From: an uncultured Lachnospiraceae bacterium
GTDB lineage: Bacteria; Bacillota; Clostridia; Lachnospirales; Lachnospiraceae
NCBI GenBank assembly: GCA_910586645.1
Contig: CAJUIS010000014.1
Span: forward strand, 1-64,000
DNA length: 64,000 nucleotides
Reading direction: 5' to 3'
Each line of letters opens with the position of its first letter. Position 1 is the first letter of the stretch. The position numbers and the translations under genes were made by a program. The notes under the pieces are model-generated. The model was not told the origin of the DNA, ran no database searches, and saw nothing but the letters and a program-made list of their open reading frames with translations. This document shows positions 36,575-44,686 of the stretch, in pieces.

Positions 36575-36644
36575 CAAATCTTCTCCTTTTTCTTTTTATT
36601 TTATAATATCGTTAAATAATTATCAATAGAAACCGACAGGATTT

Positions 36645-37136
36645 TCAAAAAATGTACGTGTAAATTCTGTAAATATTTTCTGTTTTTTCATATTGGAAAC
36701 CGCATTTTTGAGCCGTCCTCACAGAAGCCGCATTTTCTCTTTGAATCGAAAGGCGCGCGCCGCTGCAAAACGGCCATTCATACAGCCAGTCCAAAAATCC
36801 CAGAAGCGCCTCCGTCATATAGCCCCTTCCCTGGCGCTCTTCTGCGACGGCATATCCAAGCTCTACGAATCCATCCTCATCCGGAAGATATTTGCTCCCA
36901 ATCACTCCCACGCCCTGTTTTTTATCTTTTTCCAGAATCATCCAGTACGTAAGCCAGGGATGCGCCTCTTTAGGCGCCTTTCGCATCCGTTCCACTTTAT
37001 GGGAAACGGCGGCTTTCACCGTGTCTGAAAGCACGCTTTCCATCAAAATGCCCTGTCCTCCGTTTTGTATCCATTCCAACTGTTTCAGAGAAATGGGCTT
37101 TAAAATCAATCTTTTACATTCTATTTTCCCGATCAT
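36645..37136 (-). CDS. GNAT-family N-acetyltransferase
   Basis: The 163-residue protein follows the RimJ/RimL-like plan (CKRLILKPISLKQLEW at the start), with the acetyl-CoA motif EERQGRGYMTEALLG and the C-terminal NAASVRTAQKCGF. The acceptor is unknown and could be a ribosomal protein, peptide or small molecule. GGAGAA precedes the ATG. It is monocistronic. Confidence 0.88.
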   Translation of the reverse strand: MIGKIECKRLILKPISLKQLEWIQNGGQGILMESVLSDTVKAAVSHKVERMRKAPKEAHPWLTYWMILEKDKKQGVGVIGSKYLPDEDGFVELGYAVAEERQGRGYMTEALLGFLDWLYEWPFCSGARLSIQRENAASVRTAQKCGFQYEKTENIYRIYTYIF

Positions 37137-37472
37137 AGTTCTCCTTCCGGCTCTACCGTCTGCTTTTCCAGCAGGTTTCAGCTCTTCCAGTATAATACTT
37201 GTTTTTCATGTCATCCTCCTTTTCATACGCCAAAATGTCTGACACTGTTTTTCCGCCACTTCTCCAAAAGCGGGCCTGTAAGAAGTGATAAGACGATTTC
37301 CGTCTGTAAAATCCGCAAAAAAGACCGCCGGCGTTTGCCGGCGGCCTCAAGGGGAGAGTTTATGAAAAAGTTTTGTATCACATCTGTGATGCTATTAATA
37401 TAACAGGTAAATTTGAACAAACTTTGTCTTTTAAATAAAAGATACATTAAAATTATAAAAATTTTATTATTT
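37137..37472. other. Intergenic region with a terminator and a tiny open frame
   Basis: This 336-bp gap holds the terminator of the VanZ-like gene. At 37362-37403 there is a 13-codon plus-strand frame starting MKKFC behind GGGGAGAG, and an internal palindrome ATCACA-TC-TGTGAT. Neither is convincing as a gene. Nothing else is recognised. Confidence 0.4.
37316..37345 (-). terminator. Terminator downstream of the VanZ-like gene
   Basis: CCGCCGGC and GCCGGCGG flank AAAC on the minus strand and are followed by TCTTTTTT. It would end the Na/Pi transporter-VanZ-like transcript. Confidence 0.8.
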
Positions 37473-37883
37473 TTATTCCTCTCTCTCCCTCTTTTTTCTG
37501 ATGAAATTTAAAATTCCATGATATACGCCCCGCACAATGGAGAAAGCAAAAAACATAACGATAAACCCAACGATGCCAAATACAATATCTGCAAAATCCA
37601 TATTCCCGGTATTTGTCACTTTCTGCCCAATCTCGATTGCGAACGTAATGACAATAATCAGCGTAAAAACATAGATCCATGCAATGACCATAACATGATC
37701 CCTTTTCGCAAGCCACTTAAAGACGGGATAAACAACAAAAACAAACGCCATTCCCAAAATCCCTATCACAAGAAAATGAAGCTCTTTATCAGAAAAGTTG
37801 TATTCATATTCATTATTCATCTGCATCAAATGGTTGTGGATTTTAGCGATCAGTTCCACAATCCCATACAAAAACGCCTTCAT
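37473..37883 (-). CDS. Small VanZ-like membrane protein
   Basis: The 136-residue protein has an amphipathic N-terminus and three membrane helices. The segment AIEIGQKVTNTGNMDFADIV, followed by a glycine-rich helix, resembles the conserved part of VanZ-family proteins (E-x-x-Q ... D-x-x-D). Full VanZ domains have one more helix, so the assignment is tentative. GGAGG precedes the ATG. It is 18 bp after the Na/Pi transporter gene and shares its transcript. Confidence 0.5.
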   Translation of the reverse strand: MKAFLYGIVELIAKIHNHLMQMNNEYEYNFSDKELHFLVIGILGMAFVFVVYPVFKWLAKRDHVMVIAWIYVFTLIIVITFAIEIGQKVTNTGNMDFADIVFGIVGFIVMFFAFSIVRGVYHGILNFIRKKREREE

Positions 37884-37901
37884 TCTTTTCCTCCTGCCGG
37901 A

Positions 37902-39716
37902 TTATTTTGCCGCTGCTTTTTTCTTGCCTTTTTTATTTCTTTTAATATCATATTTTTTCTCATAAATTTCAAGCTGTCTGGAATAACCGGCATTTTTCAG
38001 TCCTCTGACGCTTCTTAAATATTCATGTGTATCAAACTCTTCTTCCTCAAGCTCTATCATAGCCACTGCAACGTTGGAACAGTGTGCCGCAATACGCTCT
38101 AAATTATTCAAAAGATCGTTAAACGCAAAACTCTGCTTGAGCTTGCAGGCGCCGTTTTTCAGTCTTGCAATGTGACGCAGTTTCAATTCATCGCACATTA
38201 CGCTGATCATTTCCCGCAAAGGCTCCACTTTTACCGACGTCTCCAGATTATTCTCACAAAAAGCATTGACCGTCAAATCCACAATCTCCTGAACCGCCTT
38301 CTGCAAAACGTCCAGTTCATACTGCGCTTCTTCCGAAAAAACAAGTTTTTTCTCATACAGCTCTTCCGCCGCTTCCGATATATTGACCGCATGATCTCCC
38401 AGACGCTCAAAATCCCCTATCGTATGGAGAAACTTGGTAAGTTCTTTATTCTGAGCCGCCGTCATTTCTTTTCCGGTAAGCTGCATCAGATACGTTCCCA
38501 GACGATCCTCATATGTATCAATCAGAATTTCCTTGTCCTGAATTTTCTGGTATTTTTCCAAAGAATAGTTTTCCATCAGGGCAAACGCCCGCAGAATATT
38601 TTTTCTGGCCTTTTTCGCCATTCCGTTCATTGCCCTGTGGCTCTGGCTGATTGCAATCGCAGGATACGACAAAAACCGCTCTTCCAGAAGTTCAAAATCC
38701 GCCAGCTCTTCTTTGTCCCTGTCCTGATCTTCATCCTCCGTTTCATCCCTGACTGCCCAGAATACAAAACGTTCAATGCATTTATTGAGAGGCAGAAGCA
38801 TCATAATATTGGCCGAACGAAACACAGTATTTAACATTGCAATCTGCACGGGCCCCATTGTAAGCTCCATAAACGGAAAGTTCACAAAGGCATGAACGCT
38901 GTAAAACAGGATCGACCAGAATACCATGCCGAACGAATCGATCAGAAGATAGACAAGCGCCGTCCTTTTGCCGTTTTTATTTGTTCCAATTGAAGAAAGA
39001 AGCACCGGACAGGAAGCTCCCACTCCGATTCCCATCGTGATGGGAAGAGCCGTGGCAAAATGAATTGCCCCCGTAGCGGACAATGCCTGTAAAATTCCCA
39101 CAGACGCCGACGCGCTCTGCAAAACAGCCGTAAGCAGAATCCCCGCTATAATCCCTGCCGCCGGATTTGAAAACATCGTCAGTGTGCGGATAAACCGTTC
39201 GCTTTCCCGCAAAGGAGAAACCGCGCCGCTCATTGTCTGCATCCCCATCATCAGGATGGAAAAACCGAGCATAATGTCTCCCAGGCTCTTATAGGACTCT
39301 TTTTTCACAAACGTTTTAAAAATAATGCCGACAATCGCAACTACGGAGGAGATTGTAGCCGTAGACAAAAGCTGCGCGATTCCGGCGGAGCCTTCCACGT
39401 AAGAAAGGCATAACACCCATCCGGTAATGCTTGTGCCGATGTTAGCGCCCATAATAATTCCGATTGCCTGAGACACCTGCATCATGCCGGAATTTACAAA
39501 TCCTACCACCATAACGGTTGTTGCAGAAGACGACTGAATAATGGCCGTAACCACCATTCCGAGCAGCACGCCTTTAAGCGGCGTATTCGTCAGCCGGTAG
39601 AGAATCCTCTCCAACTGATTCCCCGCAACCTTTTTCAGTCCGTCCCCCATCAAAGACATTCCAAACAAAAACAGTGCGACACCGCCCAAAAGCGACAATA
39701 TCATTGTAATCCCCAT
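37902..39716 (-). CDS. Na+/phosphate cotransporter with C-terminal PhoU domain
   Basis: The 604-residue protein has two inverted NptA repeats (LFGMSLMGDGL ... QSSSATTVMVVG and GILLTAVLQSASASVGIL). A C-terminal region of about 200 residues (from about 350) has PhoU-type helices (FLHTIGDFERLGDHAVNI; LNNLERIAAHCSNVA). It imports phosphate or regulates its uptake. GAGG lies before the ATG at 39716, which I prefer to an upstream ATG at 39737 that has no ribosome site. A 17-bp-spaced promoter lies upstream. Confidence 0.9.
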   Translation of the reverse strand: MGITMILSLLGGVALFLFGMSLMGDGLKKVAGNQLERILYRLTNTPLKGVLLGMVVTAIIQSSSATTVMVVGFVNSGMMQVSQAIGIIMGANIGTSITGWVLCLSYVEGSAGIAQLLSTATISSVVAIVGIIFKTFVKKESYKSLGDIMLGFSILMMGMQTMSGAVSPLRESERFIRTLTMFSNPAAGIIAGILLTAVLQSASASVGILQALSATGAIHFATALPITMGIGVGASCPVLLSSIGTNKNGKRTALVYLLIDSFGMVFWSILFYSVHAFVNFPFMELTMGPVQIAMLNTVFRSANIMMLLPLNKCIERFVFWAVRDETEDEDQDRDKEELADFELLEERFLSYPAIAISQSHRAMNGMAKKARKNILRAFALMENYSLEKYQKIQDKEILIDTYEDRLGTYLMQLTGKEMTAAQNKELTKFLHTIGDFERLGDHAVNISEAAEELYEKKLVFSEEAQYELDVLQKAVQEIVDLTVNAFCENNLETSVKVEPLREMISVMCDELKLRHIARLKNGACKLKQSFAFNDLLNNLERIAAHCSNVAVAMIELEEEEFDTHEYLRSVRGLKNAGYSRQLEIYEKKYDIKRNKKGKKKAAAK

Positions 39717-39762
39717 AATGTAATCCTCATTTGACATATTTTTACAAAACTATACAAATGAC

Positions 39763-39791
39763 ATTATACATAGTTGGCACATGAAATACAA
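39763..39791 (-). promoter_or_regulatory. Promoter of the Na/Pi transporter operon
   Basis: TTGTAT (39786-39791) and TATAAT (39763-39768) are 17 bp apart on the minus strand, with the start point about 40 bp before the chosen ATG. Confidence 0.7.
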
Positions 39792-39805
39792 GAGCGGAAT
39801 AAGAA

Positions 39806-39834
39806 TTGACTCAGCGGTCAATGTATGCTATACT
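39806..39834 (+). promoter_or_regulatory. Promoter of the small acidic protein, with palindromic -35
   Basis: TTGACT (39806-39811) and TATACT (39829-39834) are 17 bp apart. The -35 box is the left arm of the inverted repeat TTGAC-N6-GTCAA, which could serve as an operator. Confidence 0.72.
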
Positions 39835-39890
39835 AAATGCCATAAATTTCCATATCAATCAAAGGCTTGAAAGGGGTCAGAAAGTACCGT

Positions 39891-40106
39891 ATGATTTCTT
39901 ACTACAATGAGAAAACAGATTCTGTAGAGATTGTTCTTGATGACCGTACCCTGCTTCGTCTGTGCTGTCAGAAAATCTTTCCTACGGTATCCACCACACC
40001 AAAGACTTACGATTTAATGGTCAAGCTCTCCAGAGAACACCCTTCTCTGTTTGCGGAGATGGCATTGGATCAGTGTCTTGAATCTTATTTAGAATCACTT
40101 CTCTAA
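39891..40106 (+). CDS. Small conserved-looking protein of unknown function
   Basis: The protein of about 71 residues (ISYYNEKTDSVEIVLDDRTL ... YLESLL) is acidic and soluble, with no membrane segment or known motif. A good promoter lies 57 bp upstream and a strong terminator follows the stop codon, so it is a genuine monocistronic gene. The ATG at 39891 is chosen. An in-frame TTG at 39867 would add eight residues. I do not recognise the family. Confidence 0.65.
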   Translation: MISYYNEKTDSVEIVLDDRTLLRLCCQKIFPTVSTTPKTYDLMVKLSREHPSLFAEMALDQCLESYLESLL

Positions 40107-40113
40107 GTAATTC

Positions 40114-40149
40114 AAAAAACAGAGTCCTGAAAACGGACTCTGTTTTTTT
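40114..40149. terminator. Bidirectional terminator
   Basis: AAAAAACAGAGTCC and GGACTCTGTTTTTTT form a perfect stem with A- and T-runs at the two ends. It separates the convergent genes ending at 40106 and 40183. Confidence 0.88.
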
Positions 40150-40182
40150 GCCTGACGCATTTGATCCAGCTTTTTTACGTTT

Positions 40183-41454
40183 TTACGCCTCCTGTGCGGC
40201 TCCCACAGGGGATTTTGCTTTCATCTCCTCTATTTCCAATTCCATGTCCTCTACTTTTTTATACTTTGCAACGGCTTTTAAAATCCGTGCAATGTCTTCC
40301 GGCGAGAACATATCAACCGCCTTTACAAGATCTCCGATGTTATCGACATTTACGCGTAAAACCCCTCCCTTTGACAGCGGTATATTCAATACTTTATTGG
40401 GGTTTGTCATATCCCCGAGGCTGATCGTCTGTTTTTTGTCATCGCACACAAAGCAGACCCCTTTGTAAACAATCATTCCCGAATCATCCGCAAGATAAGA
40501 ATACGGCGCCTTTTTTTCTCCGAAAAGACGTGCCAGAAAACTGGAAGACGCCTGCTGTTTCGTTCCCTTTAACGCTTCTGTTTCCGATACTTCCGGCCCT
40601 TTCTGATCCCCGTCTCCCGCCTTTACGCCCGCTGTTTCCGCAAGGCTCTTTGTCTCTGCAGCGCTGTCGGCCTCTTTCCCGGCCTCCGACTCCTCTTTCT
40701 GCTTTAGAATCCTCTGACGCAGTTCCTCTTTATATGCGTCAATGTCTTCGTCTATTTTTTTCATAAGCTGTTCCCACTCTTCTTCCGAAAATTCGGAACC
40801 GCCAATCTGGATTTTCGGAGGCCCTTCTTTGATTCGCTGTTTTACATACGCATGAAATTCTTCCAGCCGCCTTTGGAAAAGCTCCCTTTCGTCTTCCTCT
40901 TCTTCCTCAGTCTGACCATCCTTTTTCACTTCTTCAGCCATTCCGCCGTTAAAAAAATCTCTTGCTTTTTCCCATGCTTCCACCGCCGTCTGTTCTATGG
41001 GGTTTTTGGTGTTTTCAGAAAGTTTCAACGGATTTACTTCATAGGCGTAAACGCTTCCATCTTCGTTTTTCTGCTCAATATACACCATATGGGAATCCAT
41101 TTCCACTTTTGCTTTTAATGTATACCCTTTCGTAACGCAGACTCTTACCAAATCACTTTCGCTGTAATCCATATGCCGCACCCTGCATTCAAATACGGCG
41201 TTCATATTAAGCCGTCCGCTCTGATGAAGAGAAATTGCCGTCTCTGCCCCGCAATAATTATAATCCACCTGTACGCCTGTAAAAACCCCGGGTTCTTTTT
41301 CCGGCGCAGAAAGATTTTCTTCCGGTTCTCCTTTCTTCGTCTCCTCTAAATTATCCCGGAAACCATCTTTTTTGGGATCCTGTGATTTTTCATTTGCCCT
41401 GACATTCATTTTTTCATAGAAAAAACTTTTACTGCTTATGCTGCTTAATGACAT
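40183..41454 (-). CDS. Hypothetical charged protein coupled to a sigma factor
   Basis: The 423-residue soluble protein has a disordered N-terminus, a folded segment near 55-155 (VQVDYNYCGAETAISLHQSG ... VYIEQKNEDGS), a Glu-rich coiled region (about 170-290) and a C-terminal globular segment (YLADDSGMIVYKG ... LVKAVDMFSPEDIARIL). No membrane helix or signal is seen. It overlaps the sigma-factor gene by 10 bp with its own GGAAAGGAG, so the two are coupled. It might be a cytoplasmic regulator or target of the sigma factor, but I do not recognise the family. Confidence 0.6.
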   Translation of the reverse strand: MSLSSISSKSFFYEKMNVRANEKSQDPKKDGFRDNLEETKKGEPEENLSAPEKEPGVFTGVQVDYNYCGAETAISLHQSGRLNMNAVFECRVRHMDYSESDLVRVCVTKGYTLKAKVEMDSHMVYIEQKNEDGSVYAYEVNPLKLSENTKNPIEQTAVEAWEKARDFFNGGMAEEVKKDGQTEEEEEDERELFQRRLEEFHAYVKQRIKEGPPKIQIGGSEFSEEEWEQLMKKIDEDIDAYKEELRQRILKQKEESEAGKEADSAAETKSLAETAGVKAGDGDQKGPEVSETEALKGTKQQASSSFLARLFGEKKAPYSYLADDSGMIVYKGVCFVCDDKKQTISLGDMTNPNKVLNIPLSKGGVLRVNVDNIGDLVKAVDMFSPEDIARILKAVAKYKKVEDMELEIEEMKAKSPVGAAQEA

Positions 41455-41942
41455 AGGTCTCTCCTTTCCAAAAGTTTTGTGCGAAGCGCTTCGCGCCCCC
41501 GTTTCAGATTTGTCTTAATTGTATTTTCCGGTTTTTCCAGAATCTGCGCTATCTCCCGGATGGAATAGTCTTCGTAATAAAACAGATACAGGCAGTTTCT
41601 GTAACGCTCCGGCAGCTCCATAACGGCAAACAGCGTGTCGTCCGCTTCTACGCCCGGCATCCAAAACGACGCGCTCTCTTCCTGTGCCACTGCTTCTATG
41701 CCGACTGTCGTTTTATGCCATTTGCTTTTCAGCAGATCTTTGCATAAATTGATTGCCGTGCGTACCATCCATGCCCTTTCATGCTCTTCTCCTGAAAAAA
41801 CCGGCTGATATAAAAGAAATCTCAAAAGCGCTTCCTGCGCCACGTCTTCCGCATCCGCCTGATTTTTCACCAGTGTAAACGCCACACGGCAGCAAACTTT
41901 GTAATATTTTAAAAAATATTCCTCTACCTGACTCTGAATCAT
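41445..41942 (-). CDS. RNA polymerase sigma factor, ECF-type
   Basis: The protein of about 165 residues has sigma region 2 (YYKVCCRVAFTLVKNQADAED and VAQEALLRFL) and region 4 (LPERYRNCLYLFYYEDYS, IREIAQILEKPENTIKTNLK). It lacks regions 1 and 3, as in ECF sigma factors. No anti-sigma membrane protein follows. The coupled downstream gene is soluble. The ATG at 41942 is preferred over an upstream TTG. Confidence 0.88.
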   Translation of the reverse strand: MIQSQVEEYFLKYYKVCCRVAFTLVKNQADAEDVAQEALLRFLLYQPVFSGEEHERAWMVRTAINLCKDLLKSKWHKTTVGIEAVAQEESASFWMPGVEADDTLFAVMELPERYRNCLYLFYYEDYSIREIAQILEKPENTIKTNLKRGREALRTKLLERRDLCH

Positions 41943-41994
41943 CCCACCATTCCCTTCCCTCAAATAAGATACGATTGGGAAAACAAAAAAGTTT

Positions 41995-42038
41995 CAAAAA
42001 ACGGTTCATGGATGCATTTTTTTGATCCATGAACCGTT
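41995..42038 (-). terminator. Terminator of serS
   Basis: A 14-bp stem (GGTTCATGGAT and its partner ATCCATGAACC, with flanks) is followed by GTTTTTTG on the minus strand, 14 bp after the serS stop codon. Confidence 0.82.
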
Positions 42039-42051
42039 CCTTTTGCTTTTT

Positions 42052-43332
42052 CTATCCAATCTTTGTTTTTCCGCCCATATATGGCTGCAGAGCCGTCGGG
42101 ATATTTACGCTTCCGTCTGCATTCAAATTATTCTCAAGAAATGCAATCAGCATTCTTGGCGGAGCGGCGGCAGTATTATTTAACGTATGCGCAAAATATT
42201 TATCTCCGTTTTCACCCCTGACCCGGATTTTCAAACGTCTCGCCTGCGCGTCTCCCAGATTGGAACAGCTCCCCACTTCAAAATATTTCTTCTGCCTTGG
42301 GGACCAGGCTTCCACATCGCAGGATTTTACTTTCAAATCGGCCAAATCGCCGGAACAGCATTCCAGCGTCCGAACCGGAATGTCCAGCCCGCGGAACAAA
42401 TCCACGGTATTTCGCCAGAGCTTGTCATACCAGTCTTTTGATTCTTCCGGCCTGCATACGACAACCATTTCCTGCTTCTCAAACTGATGAATGCGGTATA
42501 CGCCGCGTTCTTCAATCCCATGCGCCCCCTTTTCCTTCCGGAAACAGGGTGAGTAACTTGTCAGGGTATAGGGAAGATTTTTTTCTTCATTTATTGTATC
42601 GATAAATTTTCCAATCATGGAATGCTCCGACGTCCCAATCAGGTACAAATCCTCTCCCTCGATTTTATACATCATCGCATCCATTTCCTCAAAGCTCATT
42701 ACTCCGGTCACTACGTTGCTGCGAATCATAAAAGGCGGCACGCAGTAAGTAAATCCTCTGTCAATCATAAAATCCCTTGCATAGGAAATGACTGCTGAAT
42801 GAAGCCTTGCAATGTCCCCCATAAGATAATAAAATCCGTTGCCTGCAACCCTTCCGGCAGAATCCAAATCAATGCCGTTTAATTTCTCCATGATTTCCGT
42901 ATGGTATGGAATCTCAAAATCAGGGACTTTCGGCTCTCCGTATTTCTCAATTTCTACGTTGCAGCTGTCGTCTTTGCCAATCGGAACGGAAGGATCTATT
43001 ATATTTGGAATCGCCATCATTATGGAGTTCACTTTTTCCTGCAGCTCTTTTTCCTGCGCCTCCAGTTCCGCAAGACGTTTTGCGTCTTTCTGCACCTGCT
43101 CTTTTAACGCCATCGCTTCGTCTTTTTTTCCCTGTCCCATAAGCGCGCCGATTTGCTTGGAAATGACGTTGCGGTTTGCGCGAAGCGCGTCTGCCTCCTG
43201 CTTCGCTTTTCTGGATCTGGCATCTAAATCTATGACTTCATCCACGAATGCAAGTTTATGATCCTGGAATTTATTTTTGATATTCTGTTTGACAACTTCC
43301 GGGTTTTCCCTTAAAAATTTTAAGTCAATCAT
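42052..43332 (-). CDS. serS: Serine--tRNA ligase
   Basis: The 426-residue enzyme has the N-terminal coiled-coil arm (about 30-105) that binds the long variable arm of tRNA-Ser. Class II motifs follow: motif 2 SPCFRKEKGAHGIEERGVYR and motif 3 NTAAAPPRMLIAFLEN. The start at 43332 (MIDLKFLRENPEVV) matches the family and follows AAAGGAAA. There is no room for a T-box leader before the upstream gene. Confidence 0.97.
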   Translation of the reverse strand: MIDLKFLRENPEVVKQNIKNKFQDHKLAFVDEVIDLDARSRKAKQEADALRANRNVISKQIGALMGQGKKDEAMALKEQVQKDAKRLAELEAQEKELQEKVNSIMMAIPNIIDPSVPIGKDDSCNVEIEKYGEPKVPDFEIPYHTEIMEKLNGIDLDSAGRVAGNGFYYLMGDIARLHSAVISYARDFMIDRGFTYCVPPFMIRSNVVTGVMSFEEMDAMMYKIEGEDLYLIGTSEHSMIGKFIDTINEEKNLPYTLTSYSPCFRKEKGAHGIEERGVYRIHQFEKQEMVVVCRPEESKDWYDKLWRNTVDLFRGLDIPVRTLECCSGDLADLKVKSCDVEAWSPRQKKYFEVGSCSNLGDAQARRLKIRVRGENGDKYFAHTLNNTAAAPPRMLIAFLENNLNADGSVNIPTALQPYMGGKTKIG

Positions 43333-43424
43333 TGTAATTTCCTTTCTTTTGCAGTCTAATATCAGAACGGAAATATTATACAATAAATCAGATTCAGATT
43401 CAATCTTTTTGTTTCGAAGATTTT

Positions 43425-43985
43425 TTAAAAATTATAGTAGTGTTTCAGATATTTCCCGGAAAAGTTAAGCTCTAATTCCAAAATTATATTTTTGCAGAGC
43501 CTTCTTAATCTGCGGATCTGTTTTTCCAGCTTTTCATCTGACAAATCAGGATGATGAAGAAATTCCAAAACCTGATCCATCAAAACGATTGCAATCGCCT
43601 TCTGCCCAATGTCGTATGCCCAGTAAATGAGTCCGCTTCTGTTCTTCGCCGCTTTTCTTCCCAATATGGTTTCTGCAACACAAACGCTCTGATCCGCTGT
43701 TATCGGCTTTCTGATTCGTTTTAATGTATCAAACAAAAGCTGTAAATATTCATAATTATGGAATTCTTCTGTGATATCATACAGCCTGTTAAAAATACGA
43801 TAATCTCCGGTTTTTCGGATCTCAAGAGACAGCATCCGGACTTTTTCTTTTTTCCAGATAATTTCCTGCTCTTTTGAAATTTCCTGACGTTTGTATTGTA
43901 TGTAGCTGGAGTAGTAATTGGTACACATAATAAAATGCGAACAATCCGACTTCAGATAAATCTCTCTCGCTTCCTGTATCGTCAT
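43425..43985 (-). CDS. Hypothetical cytoplasmic protein
   Basis: The 186-residue, basic, mostly helical protein has no signal or membrane segment (MTIQEAREIYLKSDCSHFIM ... YLKHYYNF). No family is recognised. A weak AAGAAAAG lies before the ATG. It is followed by serS after a 92-bp gap and could share its transcript. Confidence 0.6.
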   Translation of the reverse strand: MTIQEAREIYLKSDCSHFIMCTNYYSSYIQYKRQEISKEQEIIWKKEKVRMLSLEIRKTGDYRIFNRLYDITEEFHNYEYLQLLFDTLKRIRKPITADQSVCVAETILGRKAAKNRSGLIYWAYDIGQKAIAIVLMDQVLEFLHHPDLSDEKLEKQIRRLRRLCKNIILELELNFSGKYLKHYYNF

Positions 43986-44028
43986 TCTTTTCTTTTGATG
44001 GCTCCTTTAAAAACAATTTCAATCATTA

Positions 44029-44280
44029 TCATACAGAATACAGACTACCGTTTTTATCAAAAAATTTCCACTGTATATTCCTAAACGGCTGATTATCTTT
44101 GTAAACGGTAAGGGCATTCGATTCTTTTGTGAAAAGAACATCCCTGGACTGGCTCTGTGTTTGTTGTGCAATAACGCCTGAACAGCGTAAAACTATTTTT
44201 GCGGGAGAATCCAAATCTTTTGGGATTGTTTGTTTGGAAAGATAACCTGGGCGCCATCCTGCCAAAAGCCAAACCTCCAA
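44029..44280 (-). CDS. Unclassified 83-codon frame after micro-peptide copy 1 (possibly a gene remnant)
   Basis: The frame reads MEVWLLAGWRPGY ... FFDKNGSLYSV and has no clear ribosome site. Its first 30 bp are part of the segment duplicated at 45960-46000, which carries no comparable frame. It may be a remnant of a gene cut by rearrangement. Function is unknown. Confidence 0.3.
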   Translation of the reverse strand: MEVWLLAGWRPGYLSKQTIPKDLDSPAKIVLRCSGVIAQQTQSQSRDVLFTKESNALTVYKDNQPFRNIQWKFFDKNGSLYSV

Positions 44281-44347
44281 AGAAAAGTCCTTCCAAGCAA
44301 CGCCGCTTTGTTAAAAGCCTTTGAAAATAATATTATTAATAAACAAT

Positions 44348-44382
44348 AAGGGTGTTCATTCCTTTTTTGGAAAAACACCCTT
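44348..44382 (-). terminator. Hairpin after micro-peptide copy 1
   Basis: AAGGGTGTT and AACACCCTT pair across a T/A-rich loop, 15 bp beyond the micro-peptide stop codon. An equivalent hairpin follows copy 2. Confidence 0.65.
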
Positions 44383-44397
44383 TCGCTGTTTGAATTG

Positions 44398-44454
44398 CTA
44401 TTTTATTACACCTATACTTATTAATATTATCTTTGCAAGCTGACTAAAAAACAT
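44398..44454 (-). CDS. 18-residue micro-peptide, copy 1
   Basis: The peptide MFFSQLAKIILISIGVIK starts at an ATG with GAGGAAG 9 bp upstream. It shares 12 of 18 residues and the downstream hairpin with copy 2. It is hydrophobic and amphipathic with basic residues. Its promoter region has been replaced by the TnpW-like sequence, so expression depends on that transcript. Confidence 0.5.
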   Translation of the reverse strand: MFFSQLAKIILISIGVIK

Positions 44455-44589
44455 AACTGACACTTCCTCTACGCTTTGGGTACTTATAGAAGAAAAATGC
44501 ACCTCGACTAAGTAGGTCGTCTTATCAATCTTCTTTTGCAAACAGGGCGTTAATCGCCCTGTGGTGTTGGTCTGAATGTTGCCGCTCAT
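44398..44589 (-). CDS. TnpW-like peptide fused in frame to micro-peptide copy 1
   Basis: The 63-residue frame starts behind GAAAGGAGG. Its first 45 residues (TGRLTPCLQKKIDKTTYLVE, then VHFSSIS) resemble TnpW-type small proteins of Clostridial transposons. The last 18 residues are MFFSQLAKIILISIGVIK, a paralogue of the free peptide at 46153-46209. The fusion point is the former ribosome site of the micro-peptide (GAGGAAGTGTCA), which can still initiate at the internal ATG at 44454. The frame is thus a chimera made by mobile DNA entering the peptide locus. Confidence 0.55.
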   Translation of the reverse strand: MSGNIQTNTTGRLTPCLQKKIDKTTYLVEVHFSSISTQSVEEVSVMFFSQLAKIILISIGVIK

Positions 44590-44607
44590 GTTCCTCCTTT
44601 CGGGCGC

Positions 44608-44647
44608 AAAAAAAGACGCATGGTTTACAATTTACTGTTCCATGCGC
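44608..44647 (-). terminator. Terminator of the Rpn-type nuclease gene
   Basis: GCGCATGG pairs with CCATGCGT on the minus strand, followed by CTTTTTTTG. Confidence 0.78.
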
Positions 44648-44686
44648 CTTTACGCTGTTATTTTGATATTAAATTTTTTTACTTGC

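Noticed and set aside
43333..43424. T-box leader before serS
   Set aside because: The gap is only 92 bp and shows neither a T-box sequence nor an antiterminator-type hairpin.
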